A stretch of DNA of 64,000 nucleotides from Cyclospora cayetanensis (GCF_002999335.1 NW_020312063.1:59357-123356), one strand, 5' to 3'; shown: positions 1-11,453, counted from the stretch's first letter. The notes: generated from the sequence alone by a model not told the origin. Numbers and translations are program-made.

Positions 1-1297
1 CGGCTGTCTTGGCATGAGTCAGGCAATTTTCTCGCGAGTACTAGCGACGATAGACGCGTGCTGATATGGGATTTACCCCAAGACACCCCGGGGGCCCTGG
101 GGCCCCTCGCCCCCCCCTCCGGCGATCCCTTCACTACGCACACCACCGACCATCACCACCATCGAGGCGCAAGAATTTCCCATCCTGTCCGTCGTATTGA
201 GACGGGTAGGGCTCTGCTCCCACTGCCCTCTCGCATGCATTGAGAAGTGCCTCGCAACGCCGATGGCGATGCGTCGTCACCAAGCTCCTTGCTTCCTCGC
301 CAGGGGTTGTTGTTGTTGTTGCGCCTTGGCTATGCCCACCTAGCGTGTTAGTCGAAAGGGGGAAGAAAGGGAAGAAAGAGAAAGGCTGCTGGCGGGAAAA
401 CAAGGGGCAGACACGCTAGCGAAAGCAAGAGGACTTCTTCCTTGCTCTTGCTTCTCTCGGTGAAGGCTGCGCTGCAGTATCAGATGTGTAGAACCTTCTC
501 ATGAGACTCCTCCTCGGCGTTTCTTTTAGGGCATCAGCTAAATGTCTTTGGCGTGGCATTTTTGGGCATGGAAGCGGTGGCTACAGGCGCAATGGATTCG
601 GAAGTTCGACTCTCTAGCATCTCTAGAGGCGTTTGCTTGTACGGATCATCAACTCGACTCCCCTATTTCTCCTGCTTACCCATATACCACGGGCTTCTTC
701 CTTTCCTTCTAGCGCTGCGTTTGCTGTTTTTTGGGTGTATAATTCTGATAATATGTTGCACATGCGGTCGAGGTCGCATGCAAGGGATAAAAGGGGGGGA
801 GGGGGTTGCGCATGCTTCTCCTGCTTCGTCTTCTGCTTGTTCTGTTTCTTCTGCTTTTCTTGCAGCTTCTCCTCTTCTGTTTCTTCTGCTTCTTCTGCAG
901 TTTCTCCTCTTCTGCTTCTTCTGCAGTTTCTCCTCTTCTGCTTCTTCTGCAGTTTCTCCTCTTCTGCTTCTTCTGCAGCTTCTCCTCTTCTGCTTCTTCT
1001 GCAGTTTCTCCTCTTCTGCTTCCTCTTTTGCTTCTGTTTCTTCTGCTTCTTCTGCAGCTTCTCCTCTTCTGTTGCTTCTGCTTCTTCTGCTTCTTCTGCA
1101 GTTTCTCCTCTTCTTCTGCTGCTTCTGTTTCTTCTGCTTCTGCAATCGCTGCCACGTGCAAGTGCTATTTGCGCTGCTGTAGGAAGCGGTTCACATGCCA
1201 CGCCAACCAAGTGAAACACATTGCAGCGTTGCCACACGACTCGCGAAACATTTGGTGGTCTGCCAGCGATGACGGTGGGCATAACCCCAAGGGTCTA

Positions 1298-1332
<35 letters not shown>

Positions 1333-2070
1333 GTCTCTTTCTCTCTCTCTCTCTCTATCTCTCTCAGTCCGCTGCTTCTGTCCACGCTCCTGTAGGAGGG
1401 GTAGTCGTCTTTGTTATTCTGCGATAGCCGCCTTGATGTGCCGCGGCTGAGCCGCATGCGTGTTGTGTTGGCAGGCACCATTCGCCAGTTTGATCGCAGA
1501 GAGCCACACGTCTGCCGCAGGAGAGACTGCCGCAACGTGAGGCCATAAAGGAGCAGGAGTTGCTGCTTCGTCTCATGCAGACTCAGAGCCGATGAGCGTT
1601 CTCTCGCTTTGCAGTGTATCGCATCACCATGCCGTCCCTCCGGGTGCCTTAGACGCCAAGCCAGCCACACTAAAACTGAGAGAAACGGAAGGGGGGGAGC
1701 ATGCCATGTGCTTTTGCGCGCGCAGGTGTTGATTTCTCTGTCCTCAGAGTCTTGCTCGCCTTCGGTTAGTCATAGGCCACATGTGCGCTTTCTGGCGCGA
1801 GCCGCTGCAGCAGTTGCTGCTGCTTCTGCTGCAGTGCAGGAGCAGCAGCAACTGCTGGAGGGAAGCAGCAGCAACTTGCAGGGGGCTTCCAGGCACTCGA
1901 GGCGGGCAGCAACAGAAGCAGCAGGAGCAGCAACAACAGAAGCAGCAGGAGCAGCTGCAGAAGCAGCAGGAGCAGCGGCAGAATACAACATTGAAGCACG
2001 CAGAGAGGATCTGCGAGACACGCAAGGCTTCCAAAGGCGCTCGCGTTCGCCGCTGGCAAGAACAAGAACA

Positions 2071-2105
<35 letters not shown>

Positions 2106-5100
2106 AGCGAAGGGAAACGTCGACATCGCAGCGAGACGCGTGCAGCTGTACGATCTTCATGCACCTGGAGGGGGGGTCCTCGCTGAGGATAGGCTGCTGC
2201 TGCAACAAGCCTTCTACGAGAGTGCGTGGCTACGGCGCAGATTCGATGCAGCTGAGGTGCGTTTTCGTCCAATTCAGAAACTCCCCAGAGGCTGCCATGT
2301 TGCATCGCATGACCTTTAGCTCGTTCTTTCTGTCGTTCTTTCCTTCTTTCTTTCGCTCGCTCTCTTTCGTTCTGTCGTTCTTTCTTTCTTCCTCTCTCTT
2401 TCTCTCTTTCTTTCTGTCGTTCTTTCTTCCTCTCTCTTTCTCTCTCACTTTCTGTCTGTATTTCAGAGGAACCATGCTAAAATCAGTAAGTGCCAGGCTC
2501 TCTCCTATTCGCCCTGTTGCTGTGCATCATGCGTATGCCCTCCGCGAGACACATCTCGCTTGCAGAGAGGTGTTTGGTGCTTGTTTTCGAACACGCATGC
2601 CTACTGCTGCCTGCTGCTCAGGTCCTTTATGCTTCGTGTTGTCTTCTCCCCGCAAGGGGCATGTGCAAAAAAGAGCTTTTAAAACCTTTTTTCCTAGCGG
2701 CACGCATGCAAGCACGCATGCAAGCACGCATGCAGGCGCGTCTTGTTGGGGCCCTTCTTGTGTGTGAGCGCGGATTCGAGGGGAAGAAGATACAGATGGC
2801 GGGTTGAGTGTTGCCATGGCTTCGCCTCATGTTGTGAACTTGTAGGTCAAAGCTCTCAGCATCAACCCATTGCGACCTGAGTATCTTGCCGTTGCGGCTA
2901 ACGATCCAGTTGTTCGCGTGTATGACCGGAGAATGCTTTCTTTGAGCGGCTTGCGAACGAGCAGAAATCCTCCTTCTCACCGAGTCGCAGCAGCAGCAGC
3001 ACGAGGCACGCCTGCCCACCCTCTGCCGCCGCTACCAGCCGCAGCGTGGAGCGTTCGTGGACAGGTTCCTTGCGACACCTTCGTGCCTACCTGTCTTTGG
3101 AAGCGGCCTTTCGAAGGGAGTGCGAGGGGCTCTCAGCAGCAGCTGCTGCACCCAACACACTTGGCGTGCGTAGGAGTCTCGTCGAAGAGGCTTTCTGAGC
3201 GGATTTTCCGTCGCACTGGTCCTTGAAGCAGGCGGAAACGCGTGTCTGCATGCAGATAGCTTTGGGGGACTGCCGCGCGAGTGTCGAAACCCCCTGCTCT
3301 GCACCGAGTGTCGTAGGAAAGACGCCGCTCACACCGCAGCAAGGATGTGTGAAGCTCCTCGCAGGCACTCTGTGAGGCTTGTGCGCTCGCAGATGGTCCA
3401 AGAGCGGACGGTATTTAGCCGCAACTTACGGCTGTGATGCCGTCTACACCTTCAGATTTCTCTCGCAAAGCGAGCGAGAGATGCTCCCGCTCACAGTCCC
3501 TTCCTACGATTTTGCTCGCTGCAGATCCTCAGGCGCACCTTCGGCAGTGAAGGAGGCTCACGCCTTGGCGTGGATGGGGTACAGCAGCAACAAAAGCACC
3601 CCTGGCTGCCCCTGCCGCTATTGCTGCCTTGCCAACGAACCCACCACTACCTTTGGCATTCCAGAGACGCAAATAAGGACCTGGCAGCTCGAAGGCAACG
3701 CGCTCAGTAAGTTCGCCTGCAGCAAAAAATGCGGCCGTGCTAAAAAATCAAAGGCACCCTCTTTGAGGCGTCTTACTCTCGCGCGGTGTAGGTCTAGATA
3801 AATGTAAAAATGTATGTATACATATACATATATATATATATATGTATGTATAAGTATGTGTACATGTATATGTATGTATCTATGTATGTATATTTATGTG
3901 CATGTGTATATGTACATATGTATGTGCATATGTATGTGTATGTATGTGTATGTATATATGTATGTGTATGTATGTGCATGTGTATGTGTACATATGTATG
4001 TTTATATGTATGTGTATGTGTATGAACATGTATATCTATATATATATATATGTATATGTATATATATATATGTATATGTATATGTATTTATGTATGTGTA
4101 CATGCATACATGTATGTGGCCGCGCTGAAGCGGTCGCTAATGCTGTTTTTTCTCGCGTGTGCGCGCTGCTTGGTGTTTTTGCGAGGCTTTTTAATTCTGC
4201 CTCGTTTTGTTCGTGTGTCTGCTTGGTGCTGCAGTGGAACGAGGCCTTGAAGGCATGGCAGTCTGCGCATACACCCGAGCGCTTCGGTTTGCAGTGGCTG
4301 CACATCTGCGTGTGCCGCTTTTATGCAACAGAGCTCTTGCGCAGCTTCGGAGCAAACCTCGATTCGGTGTCTCTGCAGCAGCAGCAGCAGAAAGAGACGC
4401 CAGGGAAGCAGTGTACTTGGATCCGTACTGCCCCAAGGCTTACTACAGGTGATTGAAGCAGCTTTTACCTCGGTGTGTATCCTGAGATGTGCATGTTGCA
4501 TGCTCTTGACTAGCAATGCCATGAGAGGACGGCTCGGGGAGAGAGAAAGAGAGAAAGAAAGAGACAGAGGAAGATAGAGAGAGAAAGAGAAAGATAGAGA
4601 GATAGATAGAGAAAGAAAGAGAGGTTACTTGTTTCTATTTCGCGTCCCCCTATCAGAATTTCCACCATGCTAGGTTGGAATTTGCCGCCTTCGTGCTCTT
4701 TGGTGTTGCTTGTTCCTTGCAGATTGATTGCTGCTTTGCGAGCTTGCAGCAGCATCAGCGCAGCGTCAAGGGTTGCTAGGGAAGCCCTTGCTAGGTTTCC
4801 CAATGTTGCCGAATTTAGGCGTGTCTCGCGTCAACTGCAGCTTGATGTGGTGTAAGTACACTCCATGCAGGGCAGGCAGCAGCAGCAGTGCTGTTGGGGC
4901 CAGTGCGAGTTGGACAGCTAGCTAGCTAGCTAGCTGTAGCTTTTAAGGAAGGCCTACAAGGAAGCGCTGCATACTACGCAGAGGCTCTGGTGCAGCTGCT
5001 GCTTCTGCTAGTGTTGTGTGGCGTGTGTGAGCAGCCGCGCGCAGTGTGTGGAGCGAATTTTCAATTCGGGATCTTGGATGCGGACTTACCCTACGTTCCG

Positions 5101-5426
5101 CTTAGAAGAGATGCACGAGGAGATGCAGCAGCAGCAGCAAAACGAGCAGCAGCAGGACGAGCAGCAGCGAACTGAGCAGCAGCGAACTGAGCAGCAGCAA
5201 CAGCACCATTTACAACAGCAGCAGTCCATTCTACAGGACGCTTGCCAGCAGCGCTCTGCCGACTTGCCTCCTTCCCAGCATCAAGCAGAAGCCGAAGTGC
5301 CGCAATCTGGTGAAGCTGAGGGGCAGCAGGGGGAGCATCAGCAGCCGCCTCCGCTGATGCCTCGCATGCAGCAGCAAACTGAGCAGCAGCAGCAGCAAAC
5401 TGAGCAGCAGCAGCAGCAAGATGCGC

Positions 5427-5457
<31 letters not shown>

Positions 5458-8400
5458 CGTATTTCACTGGTTCGTTGGGGGGGGGTGCCCGATCTCCCCG
5501 GGAGAGGCTCATCGAGGGAGTGTTGCTGCATCCTTGGCAAGGAATTCTTCAGGTGTATCTTCGGCAGCAAGGGCTCAGCAGAGCAGCGTTGCGCAGGTGT
5601 CTGTACACCTGCAAGACGTCAGTCCTGCGCGCTCCGCATCGGCGGCAGCAGCAGGTGCAGCAGCGCGAATCCTCATAACGGGGAGATTCCGACGTGCCAC
5701 AGCATCTGCAGCGGCAGCAGTGGCAGCAGCAGCAGCAGCCGCTGCTGCTTCTGCTGCGTCAGCCGAACTCGACGACTCAGCAGCAACGAATGCAGCAGCA
5801 ACGAATGCAGCAGCAGCGAATGCAGCAGCAGCGAATGCAGCAGCAGCGAATGCAGCAGCAACGAATGCAGCAGATGCCGCTCCACCAAGGCTACCATCGT
5901 CGGGAGCCTCCTCTCGACGCATGCGGACTGCAGGGGAGTTTGAGGCTGCTTCAGCGATGTTGTCGGAGACACGCGCAGCCGAGACGCTTGCGAAGGCAGC
6001 CACTCGCGCAGAACGGCAGCTGGGCAGCGGTCTTCAGTCCAGCGTGAAAGCAGCAGAGCCTTGGTGGCTGCATCCTGCAGTGTCTGCAGCCTTCAGAGCC
6101 AGCGTTCGAGGCTGGAAGGGGTGGCCTGAGCCAGAGCCTCTCAGGAAGCTCGTGCGAAGAGATATTCTTACCCAGCTGCAGCAACATGCGAGGCGCCTTC
6201 GGCGCAAGGAAGCCAGCCAAAGGCAGCAAGAGGACGAAGAGCGAGAGGCCAAAGAGCAAGAGGGCAAAGAGCAAGAGGACAAAGAGCGAGAGCAGCAGGT
6301 TCTTTACCCCCCTCGGCACCAAGAAAGGCAATCCGAGGCGTCCTCCTCTGCTGGGAGTCTCAGTGCATGCCGCAGCAGCAACACCAACAGCTTGGGCAGC
6401 ATGCTCAGCAGTGACAGCCTCGAACTCAACGCAGCAAGGCTTGACAGAAGCAGCAGCAGCAGCACTAATCTCCCGACCCCAGCATCTGATGATGCATGTC
6501 TCGTTAGCCGCTCTAAGCGACAGCGCACGCGTGGTGCTTCGGTAGACGCCGAAGTCTGTGGGACCGCTGGCAGTGGCAATGCAGCCACAGCTCACGCAGT
6601 AGAAGCGCCAAGAGGAGAAGGAGGAGCAGAAACAACAACAGCAGCAGTTGGAGCAGAAACAGCAACAACAACAGCAGTTGGAGCAGAAACAGCAGCAAGT
6701 ACAGCAGCAGTTGGAGCAGAAACAGCAACAACAACAGCAGCAGTTGGAGCAGAAACAGCAACAACAACAGCAGCAGCAACGGCAGTGGGAGGTGTTTCTC
6801 CGCTGTGGCGCAGAAGGTCTGCGTCGGATTCTGCGTTGTACGGCGCTTCTTATTCCGCAGGCTGCACCGCTATGTCGCCTTCAGCACTGCAAGCGGATGC
6901 AGCAGGGGCAGCACAGGCACAAGCACAAGCAGCATCAGGGTTAAGTAGACGTGCAGAGTCGTCTTTGAGTGCTCCGTCTTCCTCGCATGCAGAACAAGAC
7001 GGCGCTGCCGGCGGGGGATTTAGAGAGGGAAGCTGCTCTGCGGATGACAGCATCTTGCGGCGAGTGCTGCGGAGGAGGGAGCAGCTGTCGCGGCAGTTTG
7101 AAAGTGCAGAGGGAGACGATGCAAGAAATACGCGTTTGCTGGAAGAAGTGACAAGTGCGTGGCTCAACGAGATGTTTCCAGCCCCCGCAGAAGCCCCCCT
7201 AAGTCTGAGGCTTACGCATGCGAGCAGCCGCCGAAGCAGCAGCAGCACAAGCAGCAGCGACAGCAGCAGCAGGGGGAGGCGCAGCAGTCAAAGCGACGAC
7301 GAGGAGGAGAGCAGCAACGAGGATGCCTCCCTTTCAGGTTCCTTCTCCTGGCTCGATGAACTCGATGTGCGCAGTTAGAGGCACTGCCTCGAGCTACGTG
7401 CTCACACACTCAGAGTGCAGAGAGATAGATTGAGATAGACAAAGAGAGAGATACAGATAGATAGAGAGATATCAATGGAGAGATAGATGCAAAGAGATGC
7501 GGAGAGCGCCCTCATAGTGAGGCTTCTTTTGCGGCAGCTGAGGGATGCGTCTCTGAGAGGGAGGATACGCTGCAGCGTGACGGCGTCTGTTTCCTTTGAC
7601 AGAGCCACAATGCATTGTGTGGAGGACCGAGTAGTAGCTCTCTCTCCAACAGGCGGAGCTGTCCGATCCTGTGGCTGTGTGGTTTTGCTCGTCATTGCAG
7701 CTGCATGTGTGAATGTGTATACATATGCAATATGCATGTGTACATACATCTACGTCTATGTATATGTATAGAGGCACATGTATGTTGTAGCTGTATTTCC
7801 ATATGTGTCTTTTCCAGGATTTGGCGCTGTGCGACGGCAGTTGGCGCTGTGGGGGGGCACAAGCGCAGTGGGAGTCACTTTTAGATGCAAACTGGCGACC
7901 ACAGTGTGAATTCGGAAGGTATGGCAGTCGTAAAAAGCTCCTTTTGAACGCATACCCTCGCTTCTCAAGCACACCTACCAGCCAGCGCAAGAGAGACTCT
8001 TTCTCTCTCTTTCTCTTTCTCTCTCTCTTTCTCTCTCTTTCTCTTTCTCTCTCTGCTTTCTGGCCGTGTGCGCCTCACGGTGCAGGCGTAGCCGCTGTAG
8101 GATGAAGGGGTGGGTGTGTATAGTGATCCATTTATCCCTTGGAGAGGAACAAGGGATCAATGTACATCCGCGTACTGAGTTTTTTTTGTTTTTTTGTTTT
8201 GTTTTGTTGTGTGAATCGTTTGGGGGCACATGCACAGATATTTGGGGGCCTCCAACGTCGAGACAGGTATTAAAGAATGCGGCTTCATAGGGGACGATTT
8301 TGTTGTGGCGGCAAGCGATGATGCCTCTGCGTGTATCTTTAGACTCCTCGATGGTGCGAAGAATTACTTCCATACATCAAGGCTATAGGGCCTGCTGCGC

Positions 8401-9076
8401 TTTCACCTGTCTCTTTTCGCCCTTCATTCCCCCAATCAAAAACATCACGCCCGAGCATGCGTTTGTGCCTTCTTTTCTTCGTTTTCAGGCGTTCGTTACC
8501 CTCTCTATCTCTTTTTCTCTCTATGTCTACCTCTCACTCTGTTCTCGTCCTAGCGCTTTCTCTCTCTCCACCTCTCCCTTCTGTCTCTCTCTCTCGCTAT
8601 CCTGTCCTGTGTCTGTCTTGTTGCTTGTGTCTCTCAACTGTCTCCTTTTCTTTGTGTTGCGCAGCGCGTGCCTTTTGTTGTGCGCTTCTGATCCGTTGTG
8701 TGCTCCTACGGGGTCCTCTGTTTCGTGTGCTTGTGGGGGTTCTGCCGTTCTCTCGAGTGCATTGCCGTTTGTCTTCTGCTTCTTTTTCCCTTCCTCTCCC
8801 TCCACAGTGGGCTGTGCTGCCACCAACGGAGCTGCAGCGCCTCCCCTCTGCATGCGTGAGTTTTCTGCTTCTGCCCGTTAAAAGAAGCCCCTCACTTTTG
8901 CTGCTCGTGGAGGCTGGCTTGCGCTCTGCTTAGGTGAATGCGTCAGCGTCTTGCGAGGGCATGACACCCCCCTAAATTGCGTTCAAACAAACCCACAACG
9001 CCCCTGTCTCGCCACTAGCGGCATCGACAACTACATCAGACTGTGGAAGCCAGGAGGCCAAGAGGAGATGACGCCT
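1..9076 (+). CDS. WD40-TPR-WD40 protein, WDTC1/DCAF type (5' end missing)
   Basis: Spliced exons I can join with matching phases: 1-205, 530-638, 1183-1274, 1475-1536, 1726-2256, 2846-3180, 3393-3706, 4235-4448, 4723-4851, about 5032-7366, 7818-7918, 8238-8353, 8934-9076. Exon order reproduces WDTC1: WD blades ending LASTSDDRRVLIWD, then VAFLGMEAVATGAMDSEVRL, then IWWSASDDG joined to TIRQFD, then YLAVAANDPVVRVYD and YLAATYGCDAVYTF. A TPR pair (exons at 4235 and 4723) and a roughly 780-residue Gln/Ala/Ser linker follow, then two last blades, FVVAASDDASACIF and CLATSGIDNYIRLWKP. Human WDTC1 is a DDB1-CUL4 substrate receptor; that role here is inference. The linker exon start and the 3' end are uncertain. 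Introns carry nearly all the microsatellites of this region. The start codon lies left of the window. Confidence 0.85.
816..1160. repeat. CTTCTG-type minisatellite in a WDTC1-like intron
   Basis: Imperfect tandem units built from CTTCTTCTGCAGTTTCTCCT and shortened variants fill the intron between exons 530-638 and 1183-1274. The tract lacks stops in several frames on both strands, producing long false Lys/Arg/Glu/Gln or Ser/Leu/Phe reading frames. Confidence 0.9.
1297..1368. repeat. CT dinucleotide microsatellite
   Basis: A nearly pure run of TCTCTC with a few interruptions lies in the intron between exons 1183-1274 and 1475-1536. It is pyrimidine-only on the + strand. Confidence 0.9.
2043..2106 (+). 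repeat. CTG/GCT triplet run inside a coding exon
   Basis: About a dozen CTG triplets lie in the exon 1726-2256 of the WDTC1-like gene. In the predicted frame the run reads as Ala (GCT); other frames read Leu or Cys. It is an insertion between two conserved WD40 strands. Confidence 0.85.
2325..2465. repeat. TTTC/TTCG microsatellite
   Basis: Degenerate tetranucleotide TTTC/TTTCG/TCTC repeats just after the donor at 2257. Intronic, pyrimidine-only on the + strand. Confidence 0.85.
3803..4116. repeat. TATG/TATA microsatellite
   Basis: About 310 bases of TATG, TGTA, TATA and CATG steps fill the intron between exons 3393-3706 and 4235-4448. It gives false Tyr/Met/Val/Cys reading frames on the + strand and His/Thr/Tyr frames on the - strand. 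Confidence 0.9.
4541..4623. repeat. GAGA/GATA microsatellite
   Basis: GAGAAAGA and AGATAGA repeats sit in the short intron between the two TPR exons (4235-4448 and 4723-4851). Purine-rich on the + strand. Confidence 0.85.
5120..5460 (+). repeat. CAG tract coding poly-Gln in the WDTC1-like linker
   Basis: CAG triplets interrupted by AAC, GAG and CGA codons encode Gln with regular Glu, Thr and Arg interruptions (EQQRTEQQ-type units). The last part is ten or more uninterrupted CAG at about 5428-5456. It belongs to the long low-complexity exon between the TPR and the last WD40 blades. Confidence 0.9.
5787..5882 (+). repeat. 15-bp tandem repeat coding Asn-Ala-Ala-Ala/Thr units
   Basis: Units of GAATGCAGCAGCAAC/GC recur about six times and encode NAAAT/NAAAA blocks within the linker exon of the WDTC1-like gene. 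The period is 15 bases, so repeat-number change keeps the frame. Confidence 0.9.
6628..6785 (+). repeat. GAA-ACA-GCA-ACA tandem coding repeat
   Basis: Variable units around AGCAGTTGGAGCAGAAACAG encode repeats such as AVGAETATTT in the predicted frame; another frame would read poly-Gln with Leu-Glu-Gln-Lys spacers. It lies in the linker exon of the WDTC1-like gene. Confidence 0.85.
7984..8054. repeat. CT/CTTT microsatellite
   Basis: TCTCTTTCTC-type pyrimidine run in the intron between exons 7818-7918 and 8238-8353. Confidence 0.85.
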
Positions 9077-9131
9077 GTACGCTTGTTTTCCGTGCTATTC
9101 TTGACAGAGGGTTGCTATATGTAGAGATTTC

Positions 9132-9181
<50 letters not shown>
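9132..9181. repeat. (TA)n run
   Basis: About 24 uninterrupted TA dinucleotides, just past the last clear WD40 exon. Confidence 0.95.
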
Positions 9182-9185
<4 letters not shown>

Positions 9186-9637
9186 ACACTGTGGAGTCTC
9201 CAGGCTGCACGGGTGTAGGGTGCAGCACTCTTTAAGCTCGAGACTTCATGCCTCGCTTTCTCTGGCCAGTCACGTAGAAGTGTCTACGCGTTTCGATGAA
9301 GGCATAGAGAGAGAGACAGCGCGGTGTGAACACGCAGATGGATGTTTGAATCCCCTCTGTGCGCATGGCCCTCGCTCGCATGGGGGGTGTTACAGAAAAA
9401 TCTGGAAAAATTCTTCATGCGTTAGACAGTTCGCATCATATGCCCTCCGTGCATGTTCGATGGGAAGCGATTCATCTCTACCTGAGCTGCAGCATGCACT
9501 TGGATACAGTCACTTCTCTCTCTCTTTAGCCTTCCACGACCTCACGCAGTGTACAGCCGACCCGGCGCCTCCTTTGGGAAACACATTTTCTCCCTCCAAA
9601 CGGTTGCCGTATGTGGGGGCACGTTGGCGTGCTTAGG

Positions 9638-9905
9638 TATATGTATATATATTTTGTGCGAATGCACCTACCATACATATATGTTATTGTGTGTGCATGA
9701 ATATATATATATATATATATATGCGTGTATCTGTATGCACATATCCTTATATAAGTATCCGTATGTATTTGTGTGTATCTGTATATATTTGTGTGTACCT
9801 GTATGTAATAGTGTGCGTGTGTAATAGTGTGTGTGTGTAATAGTGTGTGTGTGTGTGTATCACTGCAAGAGACTGTGTAGATGTACGTATGTATGTATGT
9901 ATGTG
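9638..9905. repeat. TATG/TG/GTATC microsatellite region
   Basis: Mixed TA, TG, TATG and GTGTAATA repeats with a pure (TA)n stretch at about 9699-9722. Non-coding DNA downstream of the WDTC1-like exons. Confidence 0.85.
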
Positions 9906-10043
9906 CTTGCGAGTCTTCAACCATGGCGGTGCATTCAAATTCGTTCTCGCAATTTGTTTTGTGGCGGTGGTGGAGAAAGGGCCGCGAAAGACTCTTTAAA
10001 ACATCTTTCTGAGACGTGTGTTTTGTGTGGCTTGCATTTGCAG

Positions 10044-10357
10044 GACCTGATGATGGACAGGTGTGTGTGAACGCGCACGGCGCTATGGCCAGCTTAAATC
10101 TCTTGAAGAACAATGACACACTGACCACTAGTTCCTCTGCTGTTTTAGGGGCATGCGTAAATATGTATATGCATGCGCAAATATATGTACAACTTCGTGC
10201 ACTCCCTTGCAGCAAGGACATATGTACACAATGTATAAAGCAGTGGCGTTGTAGCCGGCGCCTAGAGAAGCAAGTGGTGTTCGTGCATCTCGATGTGTGC
10301 AGTCACATTGACCAAGACGACTCAGACGGGCCGGTTAACCCTTGCGCACTTCAGTAG
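10044..10357 (+). other. Possible last exon of the WDTC1-like gene
   Basis: An acceptor (CAG at 10041-10043) opens a frame that runs to a stop at 10355-10357 and starts PDDGQVCVNAHGAMASLNLL. Known WDTC1 proteins end with a short Asn-rich helix after the last blade, so a terminal exon is expected near here. The frame joins if the previous exon extends to a GT at about 9110 instead of 9077. The alternative is that the gene stops soon after 9076 in the microsatellite-filled DNA. Confidence 0.3.
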
Positions 10358-10382
10358 CTTCTCCAGGGAGGCGGGGCTGGGG

Positions 10383-10454
10383 CCAAACGCGCCGCAGGTG
10401 CATGCATGCACCTGCATGCACCTGCATGCATGCATGCAACTGCGGCGCGTTTGG
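10383..10454. repeat. Long inverted repeat with TGCATGCA core
   Basis: CCAAACGCGCCGCAG at 10383-10397 is matched exactly by CTGCGGCGCGTTTGG at 10440-10454. After one mismatch the arms continue with a further 12 paired bases of TGCATGCATGCA. The centre is CTGCATGCA repeats, so nearly the whole 72 bases can fold back. Confidence 0.9.
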
Positions 10455-11067
10455 GGGGCCTCCTAGGTGCCTCCTCTTGGGGGATATTCCACTCGCATTG
10501 GCTGTTTCTACGGGAAACTTTGACCGCTCTCGCGCATCGCGTCGGTCCTCTCTCTGCTGCTTGCGCGCGTCATCGCGCTCAGCGGTGCCCCTTCTGCCGT
10601 TGTGCTGTGCGGGGAAGAGCCAAGGAGCTCGAGGCTCCCTGCCCGTGTTTCTGTCTGCCCTGCACAGAAACACTGCGGCGGAGGCGCAAGCAGGGGCCCT
10701 TGGGGGTGGGTGGGATGCTGCATGTCGCCAGCATCAGAATGGAGCGCCTCTCTCTCGCAACTGGGAGTAGCTGCTGTAGTTCTCAGGCCTCATCGGCCTA
10801 TAGAAGTAGAGGGGCGTAACTTTGAGGGGGCTGCTAGAAAGGGAGGTGGGGTGAAATCTTAGGACGGCGTTTAGGGTTCTGGAGTGAAGAGGGGGCGATT
10901 CGACTGAAAAGGACCGCCGTGCAGTCGGCGCTAAGGCCAAGGCGCTGCGTGGCAGTACGCTGAAGACGCATGGCATAACAGCCCGAATCTGCATGCACAG
11001 AGAAGTGCGCTTGGCTCCAAGATGGAGGCAGAGAGAGACAGAGAGCCTCCACAGCTTGCCCCTGGGA

Positions 11068-11117
11068 GGCGTTGCCTTCGTCTGTCGCCGATATCTGTGG
11101 CAGACGAAAGCAACGCC
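11068..11117. repeat. 17-bp-arm hairpin
   Basis: GGCGTTGCCTTCGTCTG pairs with CAGACGAAAGCAACGCC with a single mismatch across a 16-base loop containing GATATC. A smaller inverted repeat, AGCGCCTGC against GCAGGCGCT, follows at about 11197-11233. Confidence 0.85.
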
Positions 11118-11342
11118 CTCTTCTAACGGCAACTACGCCCCCTTTTCCTCTCATTGGCTGCAAGTAGAAGCAGCAACCCCAGTAACGACAAACTAGCGCC
11201 TGCGGCACAGCGTTTTCTCTGCGGCAGGCGCTGCCACATCCTGTCTCCACGCAAGGGTGTCCACTACTACTACTGCTACTACTACTGCTGCTACTGCTAC
11301 TACTACTGCGTTTCCAGGGGCACTCAGCCCTTCCCACTTCCT

Positions 11343-11453
11343 CGTCTTGCACTATTTTCTCTGTCGTCTTGCTCTATTTTCTCTGTCGTCTTGCACTATT
11401 TTCTCTGTCGTCTTGCACTATTTTCTCTGTCGTCTTGCACTATTTTCTCTGCG
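11343..11453. repeat. 22-bp tandem repeat, five copies
   Basis: Units starting CGTCTTGCACTATTTTCTCT begin at 11343, 11365, 11387, 11409 and 11431, exactly 22 bases apart. Only the second has a base change (GCTC for GCAC). Near-identity points to recent amplification. Confidence 0.95.

Noticed and set aside
623..1282. Long Lys/Arg/Glu-rich frames on the - strand (up to 219 codons)
   Set aside because: They are the reverse of the CTTCTG minisatellite in an intron between two clear WD40 exons.
3810..4456. Tyr/Met/Val/Cys-rich frames of up to 186 codons
   Set aside because: Made by the TATG microsatellite. The true coding frame begins only at 4235 with the TPR exon.
5091..6003. Ala-rich - strand frames (159 and 142 codons)
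   Set aside because: Antisense of the CAG/GCA tracts in the WDTC1-like linker exon.
9132..9181. (TA)n run considered as an origin or centromere
   Set aside because: Only 50 bases long and typical of intronic or intergenic microsatellites here.
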